Below are positions 1 through 8,277 of a stretch of DNA of 64,000 nt, one piece after another. Made by a program: the position numbers and the translations under genes. The DNA is taken from positions 62,001 to 126,000 of the forward strand of contig NZ_RQET01000002.1 in assembly GCF_004769195.1 (NCBI RefSeq), written 5' to 3'. Every line of letters starts with the position of its first letter. The stretch's first letter is position 1. A model generated the notes under the pieces. It was not told the DNA's origin. It worked only from the letters and a program-made list of their open reading frames with translations, and did not search any database. The DNA is from Leptospira fletcheri (GTDB taxonomy: Bacteria; Spirochaetota; Leptospiria; Leptospirales; Leptospiraceae).

Positions 1-4
1 GTCT

Positions 5-43
5 CACCACCCCACCCTACTCTGGGTGGGGGCCGGTGTGGTG
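5..43. repeat. Nested inverted repeat at the left edge
   Basis: An inner GC-rich hairpin has arms CCCCACCC (10-17) and GGGTGGGG (24-31) around a 6-base loop. The outer arms CACCAC (5-10) and GTGGTG (38-43) extend the foldback. No T-run follows on either strand, so a simple intrinsic terminator is not clear. It could be the tail of a structured element or a dispersed palindromic repeat; the window edge prevents a decision. Confidence 0.45.
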
Positions 44-105
44 GTACAGCAATGCCTATAGCACAAAACTTTTCCTTGGGCAAGCGATTTTGCTCGTCCC
101 TTCTC

Positions 106-121
106 TGTAGGAGCTCCCACA
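106..121. repeat. Short near-palindrome TGTAGGAGCTCCCACA
   Basis: This 16-base near-perfect palindrome has a single mismatch (TGTAGGAGC versus GCTCCCACA). From memory, similar TGTAGGA/TCCTACA palindromes occur often between leptospiral genes. It lies just beyond the 3' end of the first gene and may be a dispersed repeat. Confidence 0.35.
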
Positions 122-139
122 AAGACGGAACCGTGAATC

Positions 140-580
140 TTATTTATTGAATCGATCGTTCAACTTTCCGATCAGCTCGGAGAGACTACGTTCCATATAA
201 TCCCAGGCCTTTTTGCTCATCGGCTCTAAGGGCATTTTTTTTTGGAGTTGTTTGAAGCGATCGAAGGATTCTCTGGCAAAATCCAGAAAACGACGAGGAG
301 TGATTCCTAAGCGATCGAACTGCGCCTCGTTTGCATTGAATAGCTCGGCGACTCTTTCCCGGTACTCTCCTTCCAAAAAATAAAAACGAAGGTCCGACAT
401 GGACTCATCCATCGTTTTATAGATCTTGGAGCCGGGACCATCCTCTTTCTTAACGGACGCTGGGGGATCAGGTCTGACTATGATGACGCTTTTTGACTTT
501 TCCTGTTCTTTTTTTGCGAGTTTCTGAAATTTCTCCCGTTTCAGAACATCGCTTAGAGTCGTTTTCTTCTTTTCCGCCAA
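140..580 (-). CDS. Hypothetical basic cytoplasmic protein, 146 aa
   Basis: I do not recognise the family. The protein has no signal peptide or membrane segment. The first 30 residues are lysine and glutamate rich (many KKK and EKEQEK clusters), followed by a short proline-containing linker. The rest (about residues 50-146) is predicted helical, with repeated aromatic and charged residues such as RRFLDFARESFDRF. The ATG at 580 opens the frame cleanly. It stands alone, separated from the upstream rhomboid gene by about 170 bases in which I see no gene. It could be a small nucleic-acid-binding or adaptor protein, but nothing in the sequence proves this. Confidence 0.6.
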   Translation of the reverse strand: MAEKKKTTLSDVLKREKFQKLAKKEQEKSKSVIIVRPDPPASVKKEDGPGSKIYKTMDESMSDLRFYFLEGEYRERVAELFNANEAQFDRLGITPRRFLDFARESFDRFKQLQKKMPLEPMSKKAWDYMERSLSELIGKLNDRFNK

Positions 581-748
581 TGGTTTCGGACCCTTTTACG
601 TTCTATGCATCGAAGACTCGATTCGAAACTAGCATATAAACTCGGAAAATTTGTGTCCAGTAGTTTACGCCGCTTTTTAGATTGGAGGACAAGACCGATC
701 CCTATTCCCCTATCTTCCCGAATCGATTCGTACTCTCCGCATGAACCT

Positions 749-1753
749 TTAGACGAGAGGATCTTTTTCTCCCAACTTCCGGAGTTCGCAATTTTGTAGC
801 CAATTGCATCGTAGACAGATCGGATCCTCCAGATTATAGGTCGGCGGCGGACAAAGATTCGTATCCTTGGCTTGGATGGGAAAGAGAAACTTCTTTTTTT
901 CTTCCTTCGAGGCCAGAGACTCAAGAGTTGCGAGAAGGTCCTTGTTCTTACGGATTTGAATTTCGAAGGAATCCTCCAGGGATTCCGTTTTGGCCGGGAT
1001 CTCCCGCCTTCCCCGTTTCAGAAACATAGGTCCCTTAAAAGGTTTTCCCCAATGAGAAAGTAGCCTCCATCCTAAGAATCCGAACACAGTGCCTCCCAAA
1101 TGCCCCGAATTGCTCATCATTCCGAAAAAGGATTGATGACCTTCGTTTTGTCGGTACTGCAGAAAGGTAAAAAGGTCGTAAGCAAAACCCACCCCTACCA
1201 AAACCCAAGGAGCGTATTTCGCTCGCACAGGGGGAAAGACGAATCTCGCGTCCGGAAAAATCAGACCGAATACCGCCAGAATTCCGAATACGCCGCCGCT
1301 CGCGCCGATGGTAACCGTATGATAGCTATCCCAGGCGCTATATTCCGGAACCAAACCGGAGGCATGACCGATATATGCAAAAAGAAGAATAAAGATCCCG
1401 CCTCCGAGTTGGGACAACAGATAAATGGTAAAAAATTTCCATTCGCCTACGTAACGGCATACCCAGAAACCGAGGGTATAGAGACCGAACATATTCATTC
1501 CTATGTGTAGGAAGGGCATAAAAAATCCCTCTCCGACCACGTGCAGAAAACCGTAGGTGAACACCTGCCAGACCATTCCTTTTTCGACGAGCAAACTAGG
1601 ATTCAGACCGAAAAAGTAGGTTAAAATTCCGCTCCCGGACTCGAGCATCAGCAAAATCCAAACGAGAAGATTTACGATGAGGATGAGATTCAGCGGATGG
1701 AATATGGAAAATCCGAACAGCTTCAGACTAAACCCGGAATTTCTCTTTGCCAT
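749..1753 (-). CDS. Rhomboid-family intramembrane serine protease with a cysteine-bearing tail
   Basis: Rhomboids cleave membrane proteins inside the bilayer with a Ser-His dyad. Here the catalytic serine is in GASGG (Ser152) and the histidine in SGHLGG (His218). The HxxxN pair of transmembrane helix 2 is also present (His83, Asn87). Residues 20-235 form about six hydrophobic segments, the expected fold. The remaining 100 residues are cytoplasmic and polar. They end in four cysteines (301, 313, 316, 322) spaced C-x11-C-x2-C-x5-C, which is unusual for the family and could bind metal. The gene is transcribed away from mtnA, and the 160-base spacer between them contains two hairpins. Substrates cannot be inferred. 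Confidence 0.9.
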   Translation of the reverse strand: MAKRNSGFSLKLFGFSIFHPLNLILIVNLLVWILLMLESGSGILTYFFGLNPSLLVEKGMVWQVFTYGFLHVVGEGFFMPFLHIGMNMFGLYTLGFWVCRYVGEWKFFTIYLLSQLGGGIFILLFAYIGHASGLVPEYSAWDSYHTVTIGASGGVFGILAVFGLIFPDARFVFPPVRAKYAPWVLVGVGFAYDLFTFLQYRQNEGHQSFFGMMSNSGHLGGTVFGFLGWRLLSHWGKPFKGPMFLKRGRREIPAKTESLEDSFEIQIRKNKDLLATLESLASKEEKKKFLFPIQAKDTNLCPPPTYNLEDPICLRCNWLQNCELRKLGEKDPLV

Positions 1754-1798
1754 TCAACAAGGATTCAGGGAACTGGTAGTGGAGTCAAGTAGGCAAAG

Positions 1799-1848
1799 CC
1801 GGGGCTGATCGCCCCGGTTCGTCCTCATCCCTTGGGAGTTCGGGATGA
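1799..1848. other. Tandem hairpins between the rhomboid gene and mtnA
   Basis: Two perfect stems sit next to each other. CCGGGGC/GCCCCGG (1799-1805 with 1811-1817) has a 5-base loop. TCATCCC/GGGATGA (1825-1831 with 1842-1848) has a 10-base loop. Neither is followed by a T-run. They would lie in the 5' leader of either divergent gene. They do not match the SAM riboswitch consensus that I know, although mtnA is a methionine-salvage gene. Confidence 0.4.
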
Positions 1849-1914
1849 TTTCAATCACACTGTAATGATCGTAGGAAAGGAGGGGCCTCTTTAGCATTTA
1901 GGGCCAAAAAAATC

Positions 1915-2994
1915 TTGGAAAAGCAGAATTTACGTCCGATTTTTTGGGAGGGAGAAGTTCTCCGTCTGTTGGACCAACGACTGATCCCCGGAAAAAAAGA
2001 ATGGTTCCTCGCGTCGAACGCTCAGGACGTCATTTTTGCGATTCGTGAAATGATCGTAAGAGGGGCTCCCGCGATCGCCATCACCGGATTATTCGGAGCC
2101 GTTTTGGAACTCAAAAAGGTCGGATCCAAACCTTCCTACGCCGAATTCGAATCCTTGCTTTTTCGCATCCTGGAATCCAGACCTACTGCAGTCAATCTAC
2201 GGACAGCCTTGGAAGAATTGAAATCTCTCTTCCCTCCGCAATCTTACGACTCCTTATCCTTTTCCGAAATGAAAAACAAAGCGGAAGAGTTTGCCGTCGC
2301 TACCTACGAAGAAGACATTCGAAATAACCTTTCTCTCGCGGAACATGGACTTTCCCTTTTTTCGAAAAAGGATCGCAAGCTCCGAATCCTGACTCATTGC
2401 AACACTGGTGCCTTAGCTACCGCCGGACACGGAACCGCATTGGGGGTGATCCGATCCTTGCATAAGGCGGGTTTCGACTTAACCGTATATGCGGATGAAA
2501 CAAGACCGTATCTCCAAGGCGCGCGACTGACCGCCTGGGAATTGAAAGAGGAAGGAATCGAATCCTATCTCATCACGGATAGCATGGCCGGTTGGGTTAT
2601 GGCTACGCAAAAGATAGATGCGGTGATCGTAGGAGTGGATAGAGTCGCAGCAAACGGGGATTCCGCCAATAAAATCGGCACATACCCATTGGCCATAGTG
2701 GCCAAGTACCACGGAGTTCCGTTTTATATCGCAGCCACGGAAAAGAGTTTCGATTTTCGGATCCCTTCCGGCAAAGAAATTCCGATAGAAATGAGAAACC
2801 AAGACGAAGTCACCAGATTCAGTTTCTTAAAAAAAACGGACGGAACGCCTGTTCTGGAAGAAGGAATGATCGCACCAGTGGATGTAAAAGCGTTGAATCC
2901 GTCTTTCGACGTCACTCCGGCCGATTTAATCGCTGCGTTTATAACGGAAAGAGGGATCGTAAAGCCGCAGGACATCCGATCGGTATTCGGCTAA
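1915..2994 (+). CDS. mtnA: Methylthioribose-1-phosphate isomerase
   Basis: This enzyme converts 5-methylthioribose 1-phosphate to methylthioribulose 1-phosphate, the ring-opening step of methionine salvage. At 359 residues the length fits the eIF2B-like MtnA family. The conserved RGAPAI motif lies near residue 50. The catalytic cysteine is Cys162 in HCNTGALATAG and the catalytic aspartate is Asp242 in GVDRVAANGD. The proposed start is a TTG at 1915. The only good Shine-Dalgarno-like run (AAAGGAGG, 1876-1883) is over 30 bases upstream, and the frame is open back past it without an ATG or GTG, so the exact start is uncertain. No other salvage genes are adjacent. Confidence 0.93.
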   Translation: MEKQNLRPIFWEGEVLRLLDQRLIPGKKEWFLASNAQDVIFAIREMIVRGAPAIAITGLFGAVLELKKVGSKPSYAEFESLLFRILESRPTAVNLRTALEELKSLFPPQSYDSLSFSEMKNKAEEFAVATYEEDIRNNLSLAEHGLSLFSKKDRKLRILTHCNTGALATAGHGTALGVIRSLHKAGFDLTVYADETRPYLQGARLTAWELKEEGIESYLITDSMAGWVMATQKIDAVIVGVDRVAANGDSANKIGTYPLAIVAKYHGVPFYIAATEKSFDFRIPSGKEIPIEMRNQDEVTRFSFLKKTDGTPVLEEGMIAPVDVKALNPSFDVTPADLIAAFITERGIVKPQDIRSVFG

Positions 2995-3014
2995 AGCCTC
3001 CGATCGGGGTTTTC
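2976..3014 (+). terminator. Intrinsic terminator overlapping the end of mtnA
   Basis: The 8-base palindrome CCGATCGG occurs twice (2976-2983 and 3000-3007), so the copies can pair across a loop that contains the mtnA stop codon and the inner stem GGC/GCC. A T-rich run (GGTTTTCTTTC) follows on the plus strand, as expected for rho-independent termination. The convergent fapA-like gene ends just beyond. Confidence 0.65.
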
Positions 3015-3021
3015 TTTCTTC

Positions 3022-4512
3022 CTACTTTTGGGGCTTTACCGCGACCATCGCGGCCTTGTCCTGTCCCGGATGGAAACGCATCATGAATGCGGATTGGAAT
3101 TTCTCCACCTTTTCGATCTGCCTTCTGTATTTGATCACGCCTCCCTTGTACGCACCTTTTCGGACCACAAGTTGCACTTCCCCTGGATGAAATCTAGCCG
3201 CTTTTAAAGCCTCCACTTTGTTTTTCAAAGCTTCGATAAATCGGCTTTTCTCGTTATATTCCGCGAAGACCTTACGATATCCTTCTTTTTTCTCTTCGGG
3301 AATTTGACCTCTGGATCTCTGCACGAGCTGCTTGATCTGCTGGATCTTGGGAAGAACCTTCTCCATCTCTTTTTCCGCGGAGTGAAGTCTTTTCGTCAAT
3401 TCTTCGAAGGCACGATCATTTCTATAATGAAATCCTAATTCTACTACCGTATCCAATTCCGCCTGAGAGCCCAAATGTCCGCAAACCAATCCGGTAAAAG
3501 CGGTCACAGTGGAGGACACCAGGTTCGAGTTCGCCCCGTTCAAAGCGACGGTTCCGAGGCAAAAGATTTTCGAGTTCAGAACGAACCCTTCCACCACCAG
3601 ATCCCCGTCCACTTCTATCTCGGCGTTTTCGATGAACTTCGCGGAAAGATGTCCTCCCACTTTGATTACGTTCTTGCCGTCGCCCTTGATTCCGCCGCTC
3701 ACTTCCAGATCCCTTCCGACCTGGAGTTCGGAAGATTCCACGTTTCCTTTTACGATCAAACTTCCGTTCGTGGTTACGGAGGCGCCCGGCTCGATGTCCC
3801 CCTTGACGACGACATTACCGTCGTAGTTGACGTTCCCGGTTCCGAGTCCTACGTTGGAATCGATTTGCAATTCCTGGGAAACGGTTACCGAAGTTTCCGT
3901 AGAAAAGATAGCGCCGTTCGTGCTCGAAAAATATTCCCGCAATTCCTTTCCGTCCACTAACCCTGTTCTTTCCTGAACGTTCTTACCGATCGTAAGCTTG
4001 GGACGTTTGATCGAGGGGGGAGCGATGGGTTTTCCGAAGACGTCGACTCCTTGCTTTCCGGGAATCCCTTCGAAAAGACTCGCGAGCTTCTCTCCCTCTT
4101 TTACATAAATATAACGTTCGATATTTCTGAAATCGGCTTTTCCATCTTCTCCGATCTTCACGCGCTGGGCCTGAGGATGGTAGAATTTCACCCAACCGTC
4201 TTCCCCTTTCATTGCAGGGACTCCCGCTGCGATCGGAAACGTGACCGGAGAAAAATTCATTTTGGAAGTGGCTTCCGCGAGTTGCTTCAGGACTTGGTAG
4301 ATTTTATCGTTCAGAACCCGTTCTTGGGAAATGTCTCTTCCGTGCAAGAACTCCAGAATGACTCCGGTAGATAAGGCTCGCCCTCTGATCATTCCCGGAC
4401 GGATCGTAAGCTCCGCGGATAAAGCATCATTGGCCACCTTTAAGGTGAATACGCTTTCCCAGCTAGTATCTTGTTCAGGCAACCCTGACTTTTGTTCAGT
4501 ACTCACTGCCAT
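3022..4512 (-). CDS. FapA/DUF342 family protein
   Basis: The product is 496 residues. The N-terminal half carries the FapA/DUF342 signature region, including GIPGKQGVDVFGKPI near residues 150-165. The middle is a long series of short beta-strand repeats rich in glycine and valine (for example VKGDIEPGASV and VKGNVESSEL), typical of the right-handed beta-helix of this family. A charged coiled coil follows at about residues 370-450. DUF342 proteins are often encoded with flagellar or polar-localisation genes, and FapA affects FlhF in Vibrio. In this window no flagellar gene is adjacent, so a role in motility is inference. The gene starts at ATG 4512 with a 250-base upstream spacer in which I see no gene. 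Confidence 0.82.
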   Translation of the reverse strand: MAVSTEQKSGLPEQDTSWESVFTLKVANDALSAELTIRPGMIRGRALSTGVILEFLHGRDISQERVLNDKIYQVLKQLAEATSKMNFSPVTFPIAAGVPAMKGEDGWVKFYHPQAQRVKIGEDGKADFRNIERYIYVKEGEKLASLFEGIPGKQGVDVFGKPIAPPSIKRPKLTIGKNVQERTGLVDGKELREYFSSTNGAIFSTETSVTVSQELQIDSNVGLGTGNVNYDGNVVVKGDIEPGASVTTNGSLIVKGNVESSELQVGRDLEVSGGIKGDGKNVIKVGGHLSAKFIENAEIEVDGDLVVEGFVLNSKIFCLGTVALNGANSNLVSSTVTAFTGLVCGHLGSQAELDTVVELGFHYRNDRAFEELTKRLHSAEKEMEKVLPKIQQIKQLVQRSRGQIPEEKKEGYRKVFAEYNEKSRFIEALKNKVEALKAARFHPGEVQLVVRKGAYKGGVIKYRRQIEKVEKFQSAFMMRFHPGQDKAAMVAVKPQK

Positions 4513-4762
4513 TCTACCTTACTAACAATCGAGCCCTGGTCTCTGTTGCTTCGTTTTTTGGAAACAACTCTAAGTTAACAAGTTTCTGACTTTTCGATTC
4601 TTAGTTCTTTTTTTTCACGTCGACAAGAGGAACCACCGACCACTGTCGAAGTCTCACATGCCTCCATATATTCGTCGACTAACAAACGGTCCGACTCGAG
4701 GTATTTTAGGACGAAACTAGTAACTTACCTGACGGATAATTTCGTATAAAACCTCACCCTAT

Positions 4763-5793
4763 TTACGAAAAATCCGACGCCTTTTCAAGAAAATATCCCC
4801 AGAGACGCGCCAAAGGCAGAATCTCGGGGATTTGGGTGTAGAACGGCAAATGATCGCCGTGGGTCAATAATTTTGAGCTCAAATGGCTGGAGGCAATTTT
4901 CCGTTCTCGCAGGGCGGAATATAAGGTTTCGGACTCGGCCGGCGAAATTACCGGATCATCCGCACCGTGCAACAAAGCGATCGGGGACCGCCAGGACTCG
5001 ACGACTCCCCTAGGGGAATTTTCCCGGATGAAATTCCGAGGGAGTTGGTTCAAAATCTCTTCGGAGAGAGTTCGGCTCGAAAAGAGGAAGTACCCACGTT
5101 TCTCACGAATTCCCTTTCCTTTTCCGAGAGATCCGAAATCAATTTCGGTGCGACGGCCGCGTCTCCGGTCCGTTGCAAACCCGCATCCAAGGAGGATTCC
5201 AGATAAAACCGTTTTAAACCGGTAAGCTCGGAACGGACCTTGTCTACGTAATTGTACAGTACCACAAAAACCGCATATGGATCCCTCTCGAAATTCGAAA
5301 CCACATATGGGAGCGTCGTTCCAAAATCGAAGTAGGTGCCGACGAGAAGGGTCGCGCCCAGTCTCGACTGATCCTCTTCTTGCGCGAGCGCAACCATCCC
5401 CATTCCGGCGGAAAAACTCGCGGAAAGAAAGGAGACAGACTTCCCTTCCCGTTTTCCGATGGCCCGGAAAACGGACCGAATTTTTCGGACGGTTTCGTCG
5501 GTAATCTGCAGATTCTTCACTTCCGTCAGTTCAGGGAGATACACTTTGAACCCTGTATTCCTCAGGTGGGTCGCCAGCACCAAAATTCTCTTGTCCTCGA
5601 TTCCTTTGGCGCTCATTCCGTGCTGTAGATAAATTACCGGAGAGTTATCTTCAGGACCGAGAATCTTCGTTCGTACCGAGACTCCGATTTCCGACTCCAA
5701 TTCGACTTCAAGAATCGGAGATATGGGAGAATCTCGAAATCCCGCATAACGTAATAAAAAGGGAAACCCGGTAAATATGGTATCGTCGATCAT
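4763..5793 (-). pseudogene. Alpha/beta hydrolase split by a one-base frameshift
   Basis: Two adjacent frames together make one alpha/beta hydrolase of about 343 residues. The first part (start ATG at 5793) has the strand-HG element LQHGM (residues 57-60) and the nucleophile motif SFSAG (Ser128). The second part carries the acid GADDP and the histidine THGDH that complete the triad. The first frame ends at 5050 in the run AELSPKRF. Reading one base differently from a GGG run (plus-strand CCC, 5093-5095) gives a continuous chain, VGYFLFSSRTLSEEILNQL. Restoring a single G there joins both halves. This may be a true inactivating deletion, phase variation at a short homopolymer, or a sequencing error. 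The substrate is unknown. Confidence 0.72.
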
Positions 5794-5830
5794 TTCGATT
5801 TAGGATAAGATCTCGCGAATCCGAGAGGGT

Positions 5831-6343
5831 TCAATATTTCCGCATCAGCAAAACCAGATAGATTCTGCCCAGATATTGTTTCGCGATTTCGTCCTTCAGA
5901 AAATAGATCAATATATATTGCCTGTATTGCTCGGAATCTATCGGAACGAGTTTATGGTTCAGATTCTCCGGAGGGGATACTTCCATTTCGAATCTCCCCG
6001 ACTTCATTTCGGATATCAACTCCGCGCAGATTTGATTCGCGAATTCGAGCATGATGGAGGCGGCGTGGCTTCGGATCGTAGGATCTATATGGAAGGACTT
6101 TGCTATCTTCGGAAGCAATTTCAGCTTCGTATAGCCGTCCATCGCGAGAAATAACTTTCCTTCCGCTTCTCCCTTGAATTCCACACAGGTGCAGTTCTCG
6201 TAACATAGCCCTTCGTTTCTCGAAGGACCGAACGCTTCCCTTACTGCATGCACCCCCAAACTCTTATCGATGAATTCGGGAAAAATCTGCGAAACGGTGA
6301 GTATGAACTTTTCGTCGAGGAGTGGATCTATATTTACAGACAT
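5831..6343 (-). CDS. CheX-like chemotaxis phosphatase-family protein
   Basis: The 170-residue protein resembles CheX of the CheC/CheX/FliY group, which dephosphorylate CheY-P. The helix SIMLEFANQI fits the active-site pattern S-x3-E-x2-N, and a proline pair follows about 21-22 residues after the asparagine, close to the family spacing. Three cysteines (CYENCTC) occur near residues 48-54. Its start overlaps by 10 bases the end of the upstream degenerate GGDEF gene, so the two are translationally coupled, linking a receiver-acting phosphatase to a diguanylate-cyclase-like membrane protein. No CheY is adjacent. The substrate response regulator is not known. Confidence 0.68.
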   Translation of the reverse strand: MSVNIDPLLDEKFILTVSQIFPEFIDKSLGVHAVREAFGPSRNEGLCYENCTCVEFKGEAEGKLFLAMDGYTKLKLLPKIAKSFHIDPTIRSHAASIMLEFANQICAELISEMKSGRFEMEVSPPENLNHKLVPIDSEQYRQYILIYFLKDEIAKQYLGRIYLVLLMRKY

Positions 6344-7362
6344 ACTAAACGGTTCGGTCCTTCTTCCAAAGATAGATACAACGCTTCCCTAGCTTTCGGT
6401 TCCCAATCCCTATCGTCTTTCCTGACGCGGACTCCGGCCCCCACATTCAACGAACGTTTGGGAGAACCTAAAAATTCCATCAGGGAAGGAAGAGATTTCT
6501 GAAAAGAGATCCAGTCGGAAGTGGACAAAAACGAAGCCGCCCGGTTTCCGCGGATTCGATAAAGAAGGATGGAATCATGGAATTTCTCCGACCACCATCG
6601 ACCGAAACTTTTCAGTAGGACCGAACGTTCGTCGATCGAAGCGAACTCCAGGAACAGGAGTATTTTAGGTTCTTCTCCTTCCTTTCTTTCTTTTTCCAAG
6701 GCGTTGCAGAATGCCAAATAGGATCCCCATCCGGTCTCGAAATCCTCCGTCTTGGAGGAAAGTGCCAGAGCTTCCGCGAAAGAGTGTATTTTTCTCGATA
6801 ACTCTTTCTCTCTCGATTCTCCGCCATCTTCCAGACCGTTACACACCACCTTTCCCATCTCGGAGCCTTCCCATTCCAGAACCCAGGTCAATCCATCCGA
6901 CTCCTCTACGACGGCTTCCGGAAATCCTTCGGATAGGACGATCAAACTTCTCTGTTTGGATGCGCAGCGGCTCAGCTTTCCGTACTGGGAGAACAATTGG
7001 ATCTCCCAACTTCCGTACTCCGAGAGGGAATCCAAAAAGTCGCGAATGGATTCGTAGATTTTTCCCTTTACCGGCAAATGAAAATAACTTCTTTGAGAGA
7101 GGTCCGAAACCGTTTCGATTTCGGACGGTTTCGAAAAATCTTTCGGCAGCTCGGGACTTTCCGGTATTTCCTCGGGAGAAACTTCCTTAGGGACTTCGGA
7201 AGATTCCGATTTCCGTTCCAAATTGGTTCGCACTACAAACCCGAACAATGCCAGAAGCGCAAAAGATACGCTTCCCAAAGCAAGGACTTGTCCGTCCATC
7301 CAAACCGAAGGCTGTTCCGCGAAGCCGGGAAAAATAAGAAAAAAATCCCTGAAAAATTGCAT
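6334..7362 (-). CDS. Membrane-anchored protein with a degenerate GGDEF domain
   Basis: I take the ATG at 7362 (protein starting MQFFRDFF). A longer form from ATG 7431 would overlap the start of the divergent methyltransferase. One transmembrane helix lies at about residues 24-44, followed by a proline/glutamate-rich linker. The central region (about residues 90-190) could be a GAF-like sensor fold, but weakly. The last 130 residues follow the GGDEF outline: the C-terminal NVGAGVRV and ALYLSLEEGPNRL match the usual SxGxA and ALYxAKxxGxNR endings. The catalytic loop is replaced by YRIRGNRAASFL, so cyclase activity is unlikely. A nucleotide-binding or protein-binding role beside the coupled CheX-like protein is inference. 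Confidence 0.6.
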   Translation of the reverse strand: MQFFRDFFLIFPGFAEQPSVWMDGQVLALGSVSFALLALFGFVVRTNLERKSESSEVPKEVSPEEIPESPELPKDFSKPSEIETVSDLSQRSYFHLPVKGKIYESIRDFLDSLSEYGSWEIQLFSQYGKLSRCASKQRSLIVLSEGFPEAVVEESDGLTWVLEWEGSEMGKVVCNGLEDGGESREKELSRKIHSFAEALALSSKTEDFETGWGSYLAFCNALEKERKEGEEPKILLFLEFASIDERSVLLKSFGRWWSEKFHDSILLYRIRGNRAASFLSTSDWISFQKSLPSLMEFLGSPKRSLNVGAGVRVRKDDRDWEPKAREALYLSLEEGPNRLVCL

Positions 7363-7429
7363 TTTATCGGACTCCGTTCCGTTACTATATGTAACGGGCG
7401 GATTTCTCCCCGGCTCAAACGATTTTTCC

Positions 7430-8173
7430 ATGAAACTGTATTCGGAACTCGCGGAATATTATTTCGATATAGAAAAGAACGCCCGAAAGTTCGATTTAGA
7501 AACCCAATTTTTAGACCGACTCTTCCGCAAACATAGGATCCGAAACGTTCTGGATCTGGGCTGCGGAACGGGAGAACACGTGACCCATTTCCAGGGCCTC
7601 GGCTATAAATTAAGAGGGGTCGATTCTTCCGCGAGAATGATCGAAGTCGCCAAAAAACGGTACTCCCATTGTAGGTTCGAAGTCGGCTCCATGCAAACGT
7701 ACAAATCCCAGGAACAATGGGACGGGATCATTAGCCTATTCGGCTCCTTCAATTACCTTCTCACGAACGAAGAAGTGGAATCCACCTTAAAACAACTGGA
7801 GTCGAACTTAAAACCTGCCGGGATCGCGGTACTAGAAGTCTGGAATGCGGAACCGTTACGCAAAATCAAACGCAAAGCGATCACTCCCGTTTCTCAAACC
7901 AAAACGAGAAACACCGTGATCCAAAGAAATCGGGGATTCAGATTGGTCCGAGCAGACCAATCCACAGTGGTGGAAGTCAATTATATCTATAATTTGAATT
8001 CCAAGGAAGTAAAGGACAAACACCTGATGCGGGCCTACTTCTTGACCGAATTCCAAAGGATCCTATCCAAACACCGGATGGAAATCCTGAACGTGTATTC
8101 GAATTACAACGAGGTAAAGTTCCGCAGCAATGCAGGGCGGATGATTCTCGTATTGAAAAAGAAAAGCGCTTAA
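7430..8173 (+). CDS. Class I SAM-dependent methyltransferase
   Basis: The 247-residue protein has the class I methyltransferase motif I VLDLGCGTGEH at residues 40-50 and the acidic end of strand 2 (GVDSS) about 20 residues later. The motif IV region is GIISLFGSFNYL, consistent with a YdhP/Methyltransf_25-type small-molecule or protein methylase. I chose the ATG at 7430 because homologous sequence starts at KLYSELAEYYF. The frame upstream of it is non-homologous and antisense to the divergent GGDEF-like gene. A GC-rich hairpin (8180-8205, arms CGGGCC/GGCCCG) follows the stop. The substrate cannot be predicted. Confidence 0.82.
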   Translation: MKLYSELAEYYFDIEKNARKFDLETQFLDRLFRKHRIRNVLDLGCGTGEHVTHFQGLGYKLRGVDSSARMIEVAKKRYSHCRFEVGSMQTYKSQEQWDGIISLFGSFNYLLTNEEVESTLKQLESNLKPAGIAVLEVWNAEPLRKIKRKAITPVSQTKTRNTVIQRNRGFRLVRADQSTVVEVNYIYNLNSKEVKDKHLMRAYFLTEFQRILSKHRMEILNVYSNYNEVKFRSNAGRMILVLKKKSA

Positions 8174-8277
8174 AGAGACCGGGCCCTGCTCGATACCTTG
8201 GCCCGATTCCGAACGGATCCGAAAAATCCTTCCCAATCCGCATTCCGTTTGAGATCTTAGATCCCCGGAGGAAATAG

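Noticed and set aside
1799..1848. SAM riboswitch or hammerhead ribozyme before mtnA
   Set aside because: Stems are present but the conserved core sequences of these classes are not.
8180..8205. Hairpin CGGGCC/GGCCCG as terminator of the methyltransferase gene
   Set aside because: No T-run follows, and the downstream lpdA start is close; it may be a weak signal only.
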